Of a stretch of 64,000 bases of DNA, positions 1 through 10,850 are shown one piece after another. The stretch comes from Isoetes taiwanensis (lineage: Eukaryota; Streptophyta; Lycopodiopsida; Isoetales; Isoetaceae). The stretch covers positions 1,189,307 to 1,253,306 of the forward strand of contig JAJEKV010000053.1 of the NCBI GenBank assembly GCA_021234155.1, in the 5' to 3' direction. Position numbers and translations under genes: made by a program. Numbering within the stretch: the stretch's first letter is position 1; every line of letters starts with the position of its first letter. The notes under the pieces are model-generated. The model was not told where the DNA came from, made no database searches, and saw nothing but the letters and a program-made list of their open reading frames with translations.

Positions 1-1400
1 TTGGCCTTCAACTGATGTTAGATGTCCTCCTTATTCTTGATAGAGGATAATAATGTCATAACTAGTGCTCTAAAAGCCTCTAAAATAAAGAGCCTTTTGT
101 TGAACAGTTTTGAACTACTAACATAATTATAAGGTTGGGCAAATTTGGCTTTAAGTATTGTTGTTTTTAAGGATCATATGCGCTCCTCCAAAGTTTCATT
201 GCATGGCGGACATGGATGTGGTAACCATGGTCTTGCGAGTTGACCTCCAACTCTAAAAGAAGTCGTGATGTTGTAGTTCACCTTCAACTTGCATAAAAGT
301 TGTAATTTTTCCATTTTTCATTGTTTTCTAGATAGTGAGACAGAGATAGGTTGTTATCACTCATCATGATGCTTTTTCATTCTCGTGATGAACTCCTAGA
401 GCATATAAGTGCAGTAGGGTGACAATGCAAAAAATAAGGGACCCTTGTGACAACATATCATCAGGATGAAAATCTCGTCTTTTTGGTTCGAGAAATATCA
501 TACTCAGAAATGGTCGCTAGAGATCTGCAAAAGTACGCCTACATTGCCAAGGATGAAGAACCCCTATAACGATGGACAAAATGAATGCCACAAACTCTAA
601 AATCCAAACATTGAACAATTGTTCGAAAACCATACAAAGAACTTAAAGAACACCAAAAAAATGGCGGGGAGGGGTGGGATGTTGGTCACAGGGGCTTGGT
701 TCCAAAAATATTGCAGTTTAAAATCATGCGTCGAGAATTTTTGAGGATACACGTGCATTTTTCACATTAAGAATTGAACGTCCTTTTTCTGGCAGAATTA
801 AAGAATAAGGATTGTAGCTTATCAGATGGGGTTTAGAACAACAAGAAGCTTGATGGTTTAGGATAAAAAGTTTCAGGAAAAGTGTGAGTGGGAAGGGAAG
901 TAAGGACAAAAGAGTAAGGGTGCTTTCCCATGGGCCTCTGACCTCAAGGTTTTCTTGAGGTCCAGATCAAGGCATGAAGGTTCTCGTGGGCGCCTCGACC
1001 TCAAAGACTCGTGTTTTGACCTCGAATCAAAAAGTAATCACCAAGCATTTCTCAACGCCGTGTTTTTGACTGATCCAAATTCTCGTGTCGCCAATCTCAT
1101 GGGAAAGCACCCTAAGTGCTGCTATGCAAAGACAACCTGCAAGAGAGAACTCCTTTGAGTATATAAACTGCTACTTCTAGTCTGGAGGATGCCTATACTG
1201 TGGTCCAAATCAATGCATTGTAGGATGGCCTTTAAAAGACCATTCTCCCATGCTCGGCAACCGATTTCTACTAAGGTACGCGAATAATATAATACCAAGC
1301 CTATTATAAGGTTTTCCACGTCAACGATCCAGACAAAGGCCTAACGGTGCAGATCTGATTGGCTTCAACGGGCAGGATCGTTCCAGCTCAGCGATCCAAG
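1..1400. other. Intergenic DNA upstream of H2B
   Basis: I see no convincing coding region here. The open frames are short, carry no recognisable domain, and have no plausible splice partners. No terminal repeats or transposon motifs were recognised. The last ~100 bases form the H2B promoter. Confidence 0.5.
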
Positions 1401-1414
1401 ACTCTGTTCCCGCC

Positions 1415-1420
1415 TATATA
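1415..1420 (+). promoter_or_regulatory. Probable TATA box of the H2B gene
   Basis: The motif TATATA lies about 80 bases before the H2B start codon, inside CCTATATAGTG. This is a normal plant spacing for a core promoter with a short 5' leader. Several GATCC-type motifs (AACGATCC, GCGATCC) lie 15-90 bases further upstream and loosely resemble halves of the plant histone octamer element (CGCGGATC); none is exact. Promoter assignment is inference from position. Confidence 0.55.
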
Positions 1421-1498
1421 GTGCTCTTTTGGCTTGTGAGACAAGCAGATCGATTCTAGTTGTATTCTATTCTATTGTGAGAGAGAGAGGGTTTAGCA

Positions 1499-1927
1499 AT
1501 GGCGCCCAAATCCGGCGATGGCGAGCAGAAGGCAGGCAAGACCACCAAGGCAGAGAAGAAGCCTGCTCCGGCCGTGGCAAGCAAGGGCAAGAAGGCCGAG
1601 AAGAAGCCTGCCAAGGAAGGGGAGAAGAAAAAAAAGCGCGTTAAGCGCAGTGTTGAAAGCTACAAGATCTACATCTTCAAGGTTCTCAAACAGGTTCATC
1701 CTGATACTGGAATTTCTTCTAAAGCTATGGGAATCATGAATTCTTTTATCAATGATATTTTTGAGAAGCTGGCCCAAGAAGCTTCTAAGCTTGCTAGGTA
1801 TAATAAGAAGCCTACTATTACTTCTCGGGAGATTCAGACCGCCGTTCGTTTGATTTTGCCTGGTGAACTTGCCAAGCATGCTGTTTCTGAGGGTACTAAA
1901 GCTGTCACTAAGTTTACCAGTGCCTGA
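1499..1927 (+). CDS. Histone H2B
   Basis: This is a core nucleosome histone that pairs with H2A and packages nuclear DNA. The intact 142-residue reading frame is intronless, the usual state for plant H2B genes. The first ~48 residues are the Lys/Ala/Pro-rich tail, with repeated KPA and EKKP-like blocks typical of plants. The histone fold follows, with the family motifs [50 protein letters not shown] and [20 protein letters not shown]. The C-terminal AVTK lysine (K138), the conserved ubiquitination site of the family, is present. The start is the ATG after a purine-rich leader (AGCAATGG) and fits known H2B N-termini. Nothing suggests decay. The neighbours are non-coding, so this is a solitary histone gene rather than a visible cluster. 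Confidence 0.97.
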   Translation: MAPKSGDGEQKAGKTTKAEKKPAPAVASKGKKAEKKPAKEGEKKKKRVKRSVESYKIYIFKVLKQVHPDTGISSKAMGIMNSFINDIFEKLAQEASKLARYNKKPTITSREIQTAVRLILPGELAKHAVSEGTKAVTKFTSA

Positions 1928-3300
1928 TTGCCCCATTTTACTTCCTTGGATTTTCTGTAATGGTGTATTTTTACACCACCACTCTTTGGAAGTTCCAGCT
2001 TTGGGATGGTTATCTGCAGGTTTTTTTTTACTTTCTTGGCTGATCAGATAAATATTGTGGAAACTATAATTGTTTTTTAATTTGTAATGTACATTCGAAG
2101 CAGGGTATTGCCTGTAAAATATAAGCATTCAGTGATTTTGGCTCAAACATACTCCTAAGCTGTGAATGTTCGTACTTTTGTTATTTATCTGGTTAATTTC
2201 GCGAAGACTGGTTTGGCAACAGTTTGATACAGGAAAAGTCTACAGCTTGATATGCTGTAAAAAAACAGAAGCCCCAAATTTTAAACATTTACTAGGAATT
2301 GATTGCAAACAACTCATATCCGGCCATATTCTGTTGACTCTGATAATGATGTTTAGCCAATGGATTTTTAACTACCACTCTTTATTTAACCCTACATAAG
2401 CAGTCTGTTGCTCAATTGACATGGGTTAAAGACGTAAGTAAATTTTATCAGCTAAAATTGAGTGCCTCTTTTCAGCTTGTGCCTAGTGGATATCTTACGT
2501 TCAGGATTACTCGATGGCTATAGTTCACTCATTGTGCCCAAATTTACTCGTGGAAATATTAAAATCTAACAAGGTGATGTGAAGGTTCATAGAAATATTC
2601 TTGCATGCTCCTTTAGGTACAATAGAAATTTTCCTTTGCTTAAAAAGCCATTCCACGATGATCAAGATTTCTTTTTGCTAAAACTACTTGTTCAAGTTAG
2701 GTTCCTTTGTATTTGATAAGGTGGTATCTTGACCTTAGTCTAAGTTCTATCTTACCTCAAGTTTTTTTGCTTGCAGCATTTGGGTTCAATGCAAATTGAC
2801 CTATTCAACTTCAGATAACACAAACTTAATGGATAGATAGATAACCACCAAAGGCCATGGGAGGGCAGAAGCCTAATCAAAATAGAACAAAACACGAAGG
2901 GGCAAATAGCATGATGGTAGTCTTCCCTATGTAGAACCTCCAGATATAGTCAACCCAAGGATTGGATGGCCAGTGATCTATAATAATTGCTACACCTCCT
3001 CGATCTACAAAAATGATGCCTTGCATTCTTTACTTTGCACAACTCTTCTCAAAGATGAAGTGCATCTCAAAAAGGCGAGAAGGTGTCAAGACCGTCAAAG
3101 GTGTGTTGCTCCAACCCTACAAGTGTACCCAATCCATATGCACCATGTAGAGCTCCATCTATATGCGCCTCGCGACAACGCAAAATTCAAGTCTCCAGCA
3201 TCAACCCTGGTGGCCTCTTCAACCTATTGTATAGCATCTTTTAGGTAATCTAGCCTTGTTCAAACATCTCATCTAGTCTTCAAATTTCCATTTTTGACCT
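1928..3300. other. H2B 3' flank and gene-poor DNA
   Basis: The first 100-200 bases are presumably the H2B 3' UTR. Beyond that the stretch is AT-rich, with only short frames lacking known domains. A short GATA-type microsatellite lies near 2830. No transposon termini were recognised. Confidence 0.45.
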
Positions 3301-5040
3301 CAGATAGACTAGAATTATCCAACCCCGTGAATTTTCCAAGTCATCCAAAATTAGGGTTTTCCCTTTTCTATAAATAGACCCCTCATTTCTCAAATAGCAC
3401 CCTACAAATCTACTTTTTGCCCTTCTAGCCCGATTTCGGCTCCACTGAGGCTCTTGCAAACCGTTTGATACCTTCTTCCGCATTTAATCAATGGCAACCT
3501 CGATTTTTCAATAGATGGTACAGTCACTCATGCCACCCGGCCGGCGTCGACCAAATCTTCCATATCTTCAGGAAGGAGGTAGATGTCCAAGCAACCTTGC
3601 ACGCAACCCCACTTCTGATGAGAGTCTTGTCCGAGTTCCAAGCTAGGGTAGAACCAACAGCTAGTGCAACTCCCCCCTTGCATAGGCTACTTTGTCCCTA
3701 GACAATCCCTGCAGCATTAGGCGATGTTCCAAACATCGCCAAATACTTGACAAATAAGGCGCAACGCACACCTGAGCCAATGGTCCTAACTGTCAATAGG
3801 ACCAAGTACTTCTCCTTCAACACTGCCTTGGCAATCTTTCTCACCCACCGTGTGCGAGAACACCGTGGGGAAACCTCCATTCCCCCATGGACGTGGACCC
3901 ATTAGCCATAGCGGCGAACAACCGGCTCCTTACGCTAAATGATGAACAGGAGCGGGAAGGAAAACAAGAGGAGGACTCGGGCGAACGGGAATCGAGGAGG
4001 AGGGAAGACTATGTCGAAGCTTCGACCCAAATGAGGAGGCGGGCGACAAGCGAGAAAGGTGAGTGGCAAGACTTGAGAGAAGCCGGCAAACTCTTAGAGT
4101 CGCGCCACCCCTTATTACAAGCCTAGCCCCCATTATGGTCGGCGAAGGAGTTTCGCTTCTAGCGACATCCAAAACCTCCCTGAGTGCGTGTGGAAAGGGA
4201 GTAATGCACTGAAGAGTTGCTGCACCAACTCCGGAAGAACGGACCTGACGACTTCATCGTCCGAGGAGCATCGACTTCCCACTCCAAGTAAGGGAAGCCG
4301 ACACTTACACGGGGAGAGTCGACCTCCGACATCCAAGCCTACAGCAAAGACGTGCGATTATGGAGGCGGACCAGGCAGAAAAATCAACTTCCGACCCGGA
4401 GGAAGTGTTCCTTGCCCTACAGAAACGAGATGGGGATCCGCTATGCGACCTCCCTCAACATCCTAACGGCAAGCTCTTTTCAAAGAACACCTCCCCCGAG
4501 AGGAGAGGCGACCGACCTCGAGGGCTTCAGCAAAATGAGACTACAGGAGCTCACCACCACGGTGGAGGTTGATGACTTTGGCCGGCGTACACGAGCCGAT
4601 ACCGAATGGCCGAGGACCGCCTCCATAACCGACGCATCATTATGCTATTACCTTCCCCGGCGATGGATGGAAGAATAGCGGTAATTCAATCGCAAATTCA
4701 CCCCCGTAGGCGCAGGAAGGAGTATCGATGCTAATTGCGCCTCAGATTTGGCCGGGCATGCCGGGTTACCCCTCAACACCGAAGTATGCCATCCCGGTGA
4801 AGAGAGCGTAGGCACTCGATGTTTTTCGACTTCGCCATACCTACAAAGGCGGGAAGATCAAGCGGACCGCAGCTTATACGTCCGACCGCAGAGTCGAAGA
4901 CTTGGCGAGAGCTTTGCAGGGTGGATCTTCAGTCAACGTCCTTAGGAACTTGGGTCATTCAGTGGGAACAGCCCAAGTGAAGAAGTTCCTAGAGGACAAT
5001 CCATCCTACCGGCGTTATCAAGAATAGTTAGGAATCTTGA
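3301..5040 (+). pseudogene. Decayed, unclassified retroelement-like coding region
   Basis: A TATA-like CTATAAATAG near 3379 is followed by a leader and then fragmentary coding sequence on the plus strand in several frames. About 3700-3890 reads as a protein-like stretch (ALGDVPNIAKYLTNKAQ, NRTKYFSFNTALAIFLTHR). About 4360-4570 has an acidic stretch (MEADQAEKSTSDPEEVFLAL), and 4840-5030 reads TSDRRVEDLARALQGGS and VKKFLEDNPSYRRYQE. Stops and frameshifts break all of it. I do not recognise the family. It could be the leader or an extra ORF of the chromovirus that follows, or a separate element. It does not resemble the LTR of that chromovirus. Confidence 0.3.
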
Positions 5041-5197
5041 TACCAGGAGTCCTTTGTAGTAAACATATTATATAATATAAATATAACTTCTTGTGCATTT
5101 TTAAACATTTTGTTGATATATTTTGCTCCGCAACTATACCAACAACACATATAATGCAAAAGAGCAAACAAAACTAACCGTACAACCATGACCAATT

Positions 5198-6339
5198 GTG
5201 TATGCAGAAAGGGAACAACGAACAGTCGAGCAAAACAGGAGGCCCAACAGAGATGAAGAAACTCCTGACAGGCAACCACTTCAAAGGAACCTCTTCGAAG
5301 GATATGGCCCCATGACACCTGAAGAAGAGTTGTCGCAGAGTCAATGCATTCGACCAGATAAAGGCCCTACTAGCAGCCCAAGCATCATCCGGGCCACAAA
5401 CGATGCCCCGAAAGTCGGGGAAGGACAAGAGAAGGAGTAAGAGAAGGAGGTCCCCTAGCACAGAGACCTCCGAATCAAGCTCAACTTCCGACTCTGAGTC
5501 TGAAAAAGAGGCTGAGCAAGCGCCGGACCGTAGAGACGGCAGGCACAAGAACACTAAGGCCTTAGATTACCAGAAAAAGGTGGACTCAGCACTGGGCAAT
5601 GTGTGGAAAACCCGGAAACTTGAACAGTTCTTGGGCGAGAACAGATCCGGCCTAGAAGCGGAGGCATGGCTGGACGAAATGAGCGAGTACGGCAATGCCT
5701 ATGGTATGAAGGACAAAGACAAAGGCGGGGGTGGCGGCGCCTAACCCGAAGGGGGCACTGACGATATGGTGGAAGGGCTATGCCAAAGCCCATGGGTTGA
5801 GCAGGGACGCATGCCGATTTAAGAAGTTCTCAAAAGCTTTCAAGAAACACTATGTTCCTCGGGAACACAAGTCGAACATGATGCAGCAGTTTTACAGATT
5901 GCAGCAGGGGTACAAGACGGTGCAGAAGTACACCGAAGAGTTCATGAGGCTAAGACTGTATGTGCCTAAACCGAAATGCGAAAACACGCAGATGGAAAGC
6001 TACATAGAAGGGCTGAACGAGGAACTTAGGAAACTCGTAAAGGGCAATAGACCCCAAAAACAAATTAATGCGGCGGAGTCCAAGGCAATTAGTTTGCAAG
6101 GATCGGGCCGCAAAAAACAAAGGTACGAGGCACCCTCACTATCGTGGATAGAGGAAAAGCAACAGGGAGCTACAAATCCTAGGGCAGCCCAAGCCAAGCC
6201 CCAAGAAAGTCCCCATATGGAAACAAAAAGAAAGAAAGCAGGTGTCCTTCAAGGACAAACGGAAGGTTCCAACTACTCCAAAGCGGTGCGGGTCGGCTTC
6301 TTGCGGCGATGCCCAAGGAGAAAAGGCAGGAATGCATAG
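5198..6339 (+). pseudogene. gag of chromovirus element A (frameshifted)
   Basis: Gag forms the particle shell of the retrotransposon. The N-terminal part (5403-5744) is very basic and serine-rich (KSGKDKRRSKRRRSPSTETS), then reaches WLDEMSEYGNAYGMKDKDK. Reading switches frame at a G-rich run near 5730-5740. The retrotransposon gag core continues in 5731-6339 (FSKAFKKHYVPREHKSNMMQ, FYRLQQGYKTVQKYTEEFMR, YIEGLNEELRKLV). I see no intact CCHC zinc knuckle at the end, where one would be expected; stops occur around 6340. The core matches the usual gag pattern W...F...Y.P......F..L.Q....V..Y...F. Confidence is high for family and low for exact boundaries. Confidence 0.75.
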
Positions 6340-6539
6340 AGAAGCGACTACGCTTTAGATGTTTCCAGCGAGACAATCGAACAAAGAACCGCCCATTTGT
6401 TATGAGCTCAGCGCCAGCGTATGGGGGATGGGACACTCCATCGACGAGGACGGCGAGGAGGCACGCCGATTACATTCGTGGTGAGTGCCACATCTTATTT
6501 TGCTATAGATACTGAATGCGAGACCCAAGATAAGGTAAT

Positions 6540-7096
6540 CACCACGCAGTAAGGGAAGGCAAAGGCCAAGTCCTTCATAGTCTTGATAGACTCTGGAAGT
6601 AGCCATAACTTCGCATCCCCGAGGATGGTTGAAATGTTGAAATTGAAACCCCTAAAGTCCAAACCAAGGCCCGTAGTCTTGGCAAGCGGGGCAGTAAGAC
6701 ATACAGCGGGGAAGAGAATCAACTTCGACATTGACTTGCCGTGAATTAATATCCGTGATGGGGGCGTATAATGGGCATTGGCAACACGACCTGATTGTTG
6801 GAATGGAGTACCTCGGACCAGCCGGGGCTATCATTGATTGTGGAAAGCGGAAGGTGACCTTCCCAACACCCGACGGCAAGGCCATTGAGATCACAGGTAA
6901 AGAAGTTACCCCCATCATGCAATGTATGTCCGTTAAGAAGCTGCTCAAATCTATAAAGAGCGAGAAGGTAGCATACATCTTCAAACTCGAGATTGAGGAA
7001 CCCGAAGCCGAAGAAAGCAAGGAAGACAAGGGGCTCAACAACTTACCCAAGCCAATCGCCAACTTGATTAAGGAGTTCCACGACCTCTTTCCGTGA
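6540..7096 (+). pseudogene. Aspartic protease and linker of element A
   Basis: The stretch near 6570-6640 reads SFIVLIDSGSSHNFASPRMV, containing the retropepsin active-site motif DSGSS. It continues with HDLIVGMEYLGPAGAIIDCG and KRKVTFPTPDGKAIEITGKE, the typical second half of a Ty3/gypsy protease. The linker then leads into the RT ([16 protein letters not shown]). A frame change near 6730 and an in-frame stop break the domain. The protease would cut the Gag-Pol polyprotein; this copy is not translatable as one unit. Confidence 0.75.
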
Positions 7097-8400
7097 TGAG
7101 ATCGAGAAGCTTCCTCCTTACAGGGGAGTAGAGTGTGAGATAGCACTCGAACCAGGGACCAAGCCGACAAGCAAGGCCCCATATAGAATGACCACACATG
7201 AACTTACTGAACTAAAGAAGCAGCTACAAGAATTGCTCGATCTAGGGTTTATCACGCCCAGTGTCTCACCATTTGGGGCACCCATCCTCTTTGTCAAGAA
7301 GAAGGATGGAAGCTTGAGGATGCATAGACTACTGATAAATTGAACAAGCACACCATCAAGAACAAGTACGCACTCCCGTGTCGGGACGACTTGATGGACC
7401 AACTCAAGGGGCAAAGGTCTACTCCAAGATCGACCTAAGATCGTGGTACCACCAAATCAGAATAAAGGAAGAGGACATCCACAAAAAAATTTTCGAACCG
7501 ATCACGGGCATTATGAGTTCATCGTAATGCTATCCAACGCCCAGCCCACGCTCATGAGACTCATGAACGACATCTTCGAGAATACTTGGACACCTTTGTG
7601 ATAGTATTCTTCGACGACGACATTCCGTGTACAAGAATCCATTGAAGAGCATGCTCGGACGCCGAAAAGGTGCTCGAGAAACTAAGGAGACATCGGTTGT
7701 ATGCCAAGTTGTCGGCGTCACCGCAACGAGAAGGTGGAATACCCTACGGCCATGTGATCTCAGCAGAAGGAATCTCGGCAGCACCCAGCCAAGATTAAAG
7801 CAAGAATCCAATGGCCAGCACCAAAGAACGCCCACGAGGTCAAGTTTCCTTGGCCTAGCAGGTATTACAGAAGTTCGTGGAAGAACTTCGCGAAAGATAG
7901 CAGCCCCATCGACGGAACTTGACAAAAATGGAGAAAGTAAAAAATTGGGCCGACCATTGGCTCAAGAAAGCCCAAGCGAGGATTTGAGTTGTTGAAGGAA
8001 GCCTTGACAACCGCCTCCCCGCCTTGACCCCGCCGGACTTAAAAAGGACAAATTGGTGGCAACGGACGCCAAGCAAGATAGCCACAAAAAAGCTAATGCA
8101 AGAAGAGCGGGTAATAGCATACGACTCAAGGAAAATGAACGACGCCGAAACGCGTTACCCGACACATGACCAGGAACTGCTAGCAGTTGTCAGGGCATTG
8201 AGAATCTGGAGGCATTACCTCTTAGGGAGTAAGTTCCAGTTGGACACCATCACCGTGAGCCTCCAAAGACGTATTCACACAACCACATCCTAATCTAAGA
8301 CAGAGAAGGTGGATGGAATTTCTCGAGGAGTACGACTTTGAGATAGTCTACAAACCCGGGAAGCTTAACGTGGTAGCAGATGCGCTTTCAAGACATCCAC
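7097..8400 (+). pseudogene. Reverse transcriptase and RNase H of element A (heavily frameshifted)
   Basis: The RT start is clear ([70 protein letters not shown]), matching Ty3/gypsy RT motifs 1-2. After 7320 the frame is lost repeatedly. Scraps such as YHEFIVM-like residues and LMRLMNDIFENT-type sequence place the middle of the RT at 7440-7600. The catalytic YxDD box is recognisable only as FDDD-like sequence near 7610. RNase H resumes at about 8100-8230 (ERVIAYDSRKMNDAETRYPT, HDQELLAVVRALRIWRHYL). The connection domain ends at 8313-8400 (YDFEIVYKPGKLNVVADALS). Confidence 0.75.
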
Positions 8401-8811
8401 TGACAACCAGGGTACACTGCAATGCAATCTCGACGCTCTTCAGCGATTTCGGGAAAAAGATAGAAGAAACATTGCCAACAGATGTCGACTTCAAGGAAGT
8501 ATGGGCAAGCCTGTGCAAGGAAGCGAGAACGGATAAGGAGAGGGAAGCCTTCAAAAACTTTAGGAAGGAAGGTAACCTCCTATACCATAAGAACAAGTTG
8601 TGCGTGCCGGAATCATCTGGAGTAAGAAGGTTGATCCTCCACGACACCCACAACAGCCCAATAGCTGGCCACGCAGGATTTATGAAGACATATTTTAAAG
8701 TGCGTAGCAGCTACTATTGGCCGGGAATGAAGAAGCAGATAGCTCGCTACATCAAGGAGTGTCGCTTATGCCAAAGAAAACAAAGGCGTAACAACTCAAT
8801 ACCGTGGGCAC
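8401..8811 (+). pseudogene. Integrase N-terminal (zinc-binding) part of element A
   Basis: The frame running from 8313 carries the integrase HHCC zinc finger: an HDTHNSPIAGHAGFMKTYFK segment supplies the histidines and YIKECRLCQRKQ the CxxC pair, with YYWPGMKKQI between them. This is the gypsy integrase zinc-binding H2C2 domain. The reading frame stops being integrase just after the CxxC, at the left LTR of element B. The missing core resumes on the other side of B at 17743, which is the direct evidence for nesting. Confidence 0.85.
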
Positions 8812-10435
8812 TGAACTGGCGTTCGCCCAAAGACAATCACGGTCCCGTGACGATATCGCATCGTTCGTCAATCCGCCGCATTACGCCACTCCAACCGACG
8901 TGGTAGCGGCGTGTAAACAGTGAGTAGCCCTAGGGGGCAACTTGCTAGGTATGTGCATTTCTTATTAATGTGCACATGCACATTTATTAAGGTGCACACA
9001 TTTCCATGTGGGCACATTTAGGTGCACACATTTCCATGTAGGCACATTTGGCCACCTAGCCATTAAAGGCAAGTGGGCCCATTTCCAATTATCCCACATG
9101 CCTAAAGGGATAATTGGAAACCCTAAGCCCCAACCCTTGCCTATTTAAGTAGGAGAACCCTAACTTGCCCATTTTCGTTCCTAGGGTTTTAGAGCTCTGT
9201 TTTGGGCTGCTCTAGGAGTCAAAACAGCCTCCCGGACTGGCCCGAGAGAATGGCACCATTAGTTTCCCTTGATTCGAAAGCGGTTCAAGGGATGGTCGAA
9301 CTTCAGTCGAGGAGCAACAACTCATGGATCGGGTATGTAGTCGATTTAATGGTCTAAACCGTTTTCCACCATTGTATCAGTGAAGTTTAGCCTATTAAAT
9401 CGCCTTTAGCAGCTATCTAGAGATCTCTAGATGAGTAGATACAGGACTCTAACTAAAGAACCTAACTCTATGATATAGATTAGATCTATGTTCTTTAGTT
9501 CTTACGTGATGTATATGGATGATGTATCTCTGTGAACTCCTTGTATTGGGAAGGGGGTAGAGACTTCAAGCTTGGTAGTAGATGCTCCTAGATTAGCCTC
9601 TCTCTAGCACACCATAGATTCGCCTGTGTACAAGAACCACACCTGGTTTGTGGGTGAAGGGGCGACTGGCGGGAAGGAGGTTCGTGTTCTGACTCTTGAA
9701 CGATCCCTCTGGTGTGTAAGGCCTACCGGGGATCATTGTGACTAGGTCTAATGGCTTACCACTGAGTGTGGGTAAGGCATGGGCTCGACACCCGTGAAGT
9801 GGTGTTCATGACTTTCCAGTGGGTTCAGTCGAATACGGGCAGTGGCCCTCTAGTCACCTTGAGTCAAGATGAAGATCTCCCTCGGAGGGAGTGATCCCTA
9901 CCGCCCCATCATCTAACCGGGATGATGACCCCAGGAATAGCCCTTCTGGCTATGCATCCGGCGGGCTACAGTCAGGTCCCGACACTTTTCAGCCTACTCT
10001 GCAAAGTGTGCACAGGAGGGGCGGATGGAGTGGACAACCCTATGCCATGTTCTTATGCCAGCCAAATCCATTGCCATGAATTCATGCCAATGAACTCACG
10101 AGACCCAAGCCGTCATCATCCCTTTGAGTCTCGAGCCTTGGGTAGGATTCCCTATGTGATGTCTGATCTTTGTCTATGCAGATATGTGGAGGACCATCCT
10201 TCCGTGATGGTCATATGATGTTGATGTATGTACCACCGACATGTATGTTTACGCTTCCCTTTAGGTAGGCCCCGAGGGAGACAGGGTAAAGGACCCCTTC
10301 ATTCTTCCCAATCGAACTCTTCAAGGTTGCAAAGGATAATGGGAGAGGCCCTATATTAGCATGGGGCTGGTATGGGGATGAACTCTCCTTTTGTATACCT
10401 GTGAGTGCACCGTATATGAGTAGGGGACGTCCACA
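8812..10435 (+). repeat. 5' LTR of element B
   Basis: This 1.6 kb repeat matches 16136-17742 almost base for base from GAGTAGCCCTAGGGGGCAAC onward, with scattered short indels. U3 contains a perfect hairpin (AATGTGCA/TGCACATT at 8967-8984) and a duplicated ~29-bp motif (GTGCACACATTTCCATGTGG type, about 8992-9050). A TATA-like CTATTTAAGTA near 9141 precedes a likely transcript start near 9170-9180. The right end is ACGTCCACA, followed immediately by the primer-binding site. The left end is less certain; alignment to the other LTR suggests a TG near 8812. Confidence 0.85.
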
Positions 10436-10448
10436 GTGGTATCGAGCA
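10436..10448 (+). other. Primer-binding site of element B (initiator Met tRNA type)
   Basis: GTGGTATCGAGC directly follows the LTR end. The common plant LTR-retrotransposon primer-binding site complementary to initiator Met tRNA is TGGTATCAGAGC. The site here matches except for one missing base, which suggests slight decay. Confidence 0.75.
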
Positions 10449-10577
10449 ATGTTCTTGGAGACCAAGAGCAAAGCGCCATGCTCCCAAAAGTACTAACTTG
10501 ATAGGATCCTCGAACCTCTGGAAAGTGGGAAATTTTTTTCTCATTTTGTAGTCTATGCTAAGCTAGTAAATGCTTAA

Positions 10578-10850
10578 GTGGATTGGAATTTAATATTAGC
10601 ACAGTTAGGTGAATTGGAACTTAATAAAACTAGCGAGACCCACGAGGGAGGAGACGATATCGAAAACATCTCCCACTTGAAGGCCTATATCAGCATTAGG
10701 GACAAGATCAAGGAGGAGAATATTCTTTCGAACAAGAATTCGGACCCGGAACACCTAGAAACCAAAGGAAGATCGGCTTTAATACGTGCCGGCAAAGGAG
10801 TGCGAGACTTCGAATGGATAGGACCCAAAGGGCCGGAGGAGACGACCTAG
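10578..10850 (+). CDS. Short ORF of element B, unknown function
   Basis: This 90-residue frame lies 130 bases after the primer-binding site, where gag would begin. It is charged (QLGELELNKTSETHEGGDD, HLKAYISIRDKIKEENIL) and matches no gag domain I know. It may be the remnant of a gag N-terminus or chance sequence. Nothing coding follows it in the same frame. Confidence 0.3.
   Translation: MDWNLILAQLGELELNKTSETHEGGDDIENISHLKAYISIRDKIKEENILSNKNSDPEHLETKGRSALIRAGKGVRDFEWIGPKGPEETT

Noticed and set aside
1493..2128. 211-residue minus-strand frame opposite H2B
   Set aside because: It is the antisense of a highly conserved histone gene; its leucine-rich composition mirrors the Lys/Ala codons of H2B.
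9891..10218. Open frames inside the LTRs of element B (also 17,071-17,448)
   Set aside because: The frames are not conserved between the two LTRs, which differ by frame-breaking indels; LTRs are non-coding.
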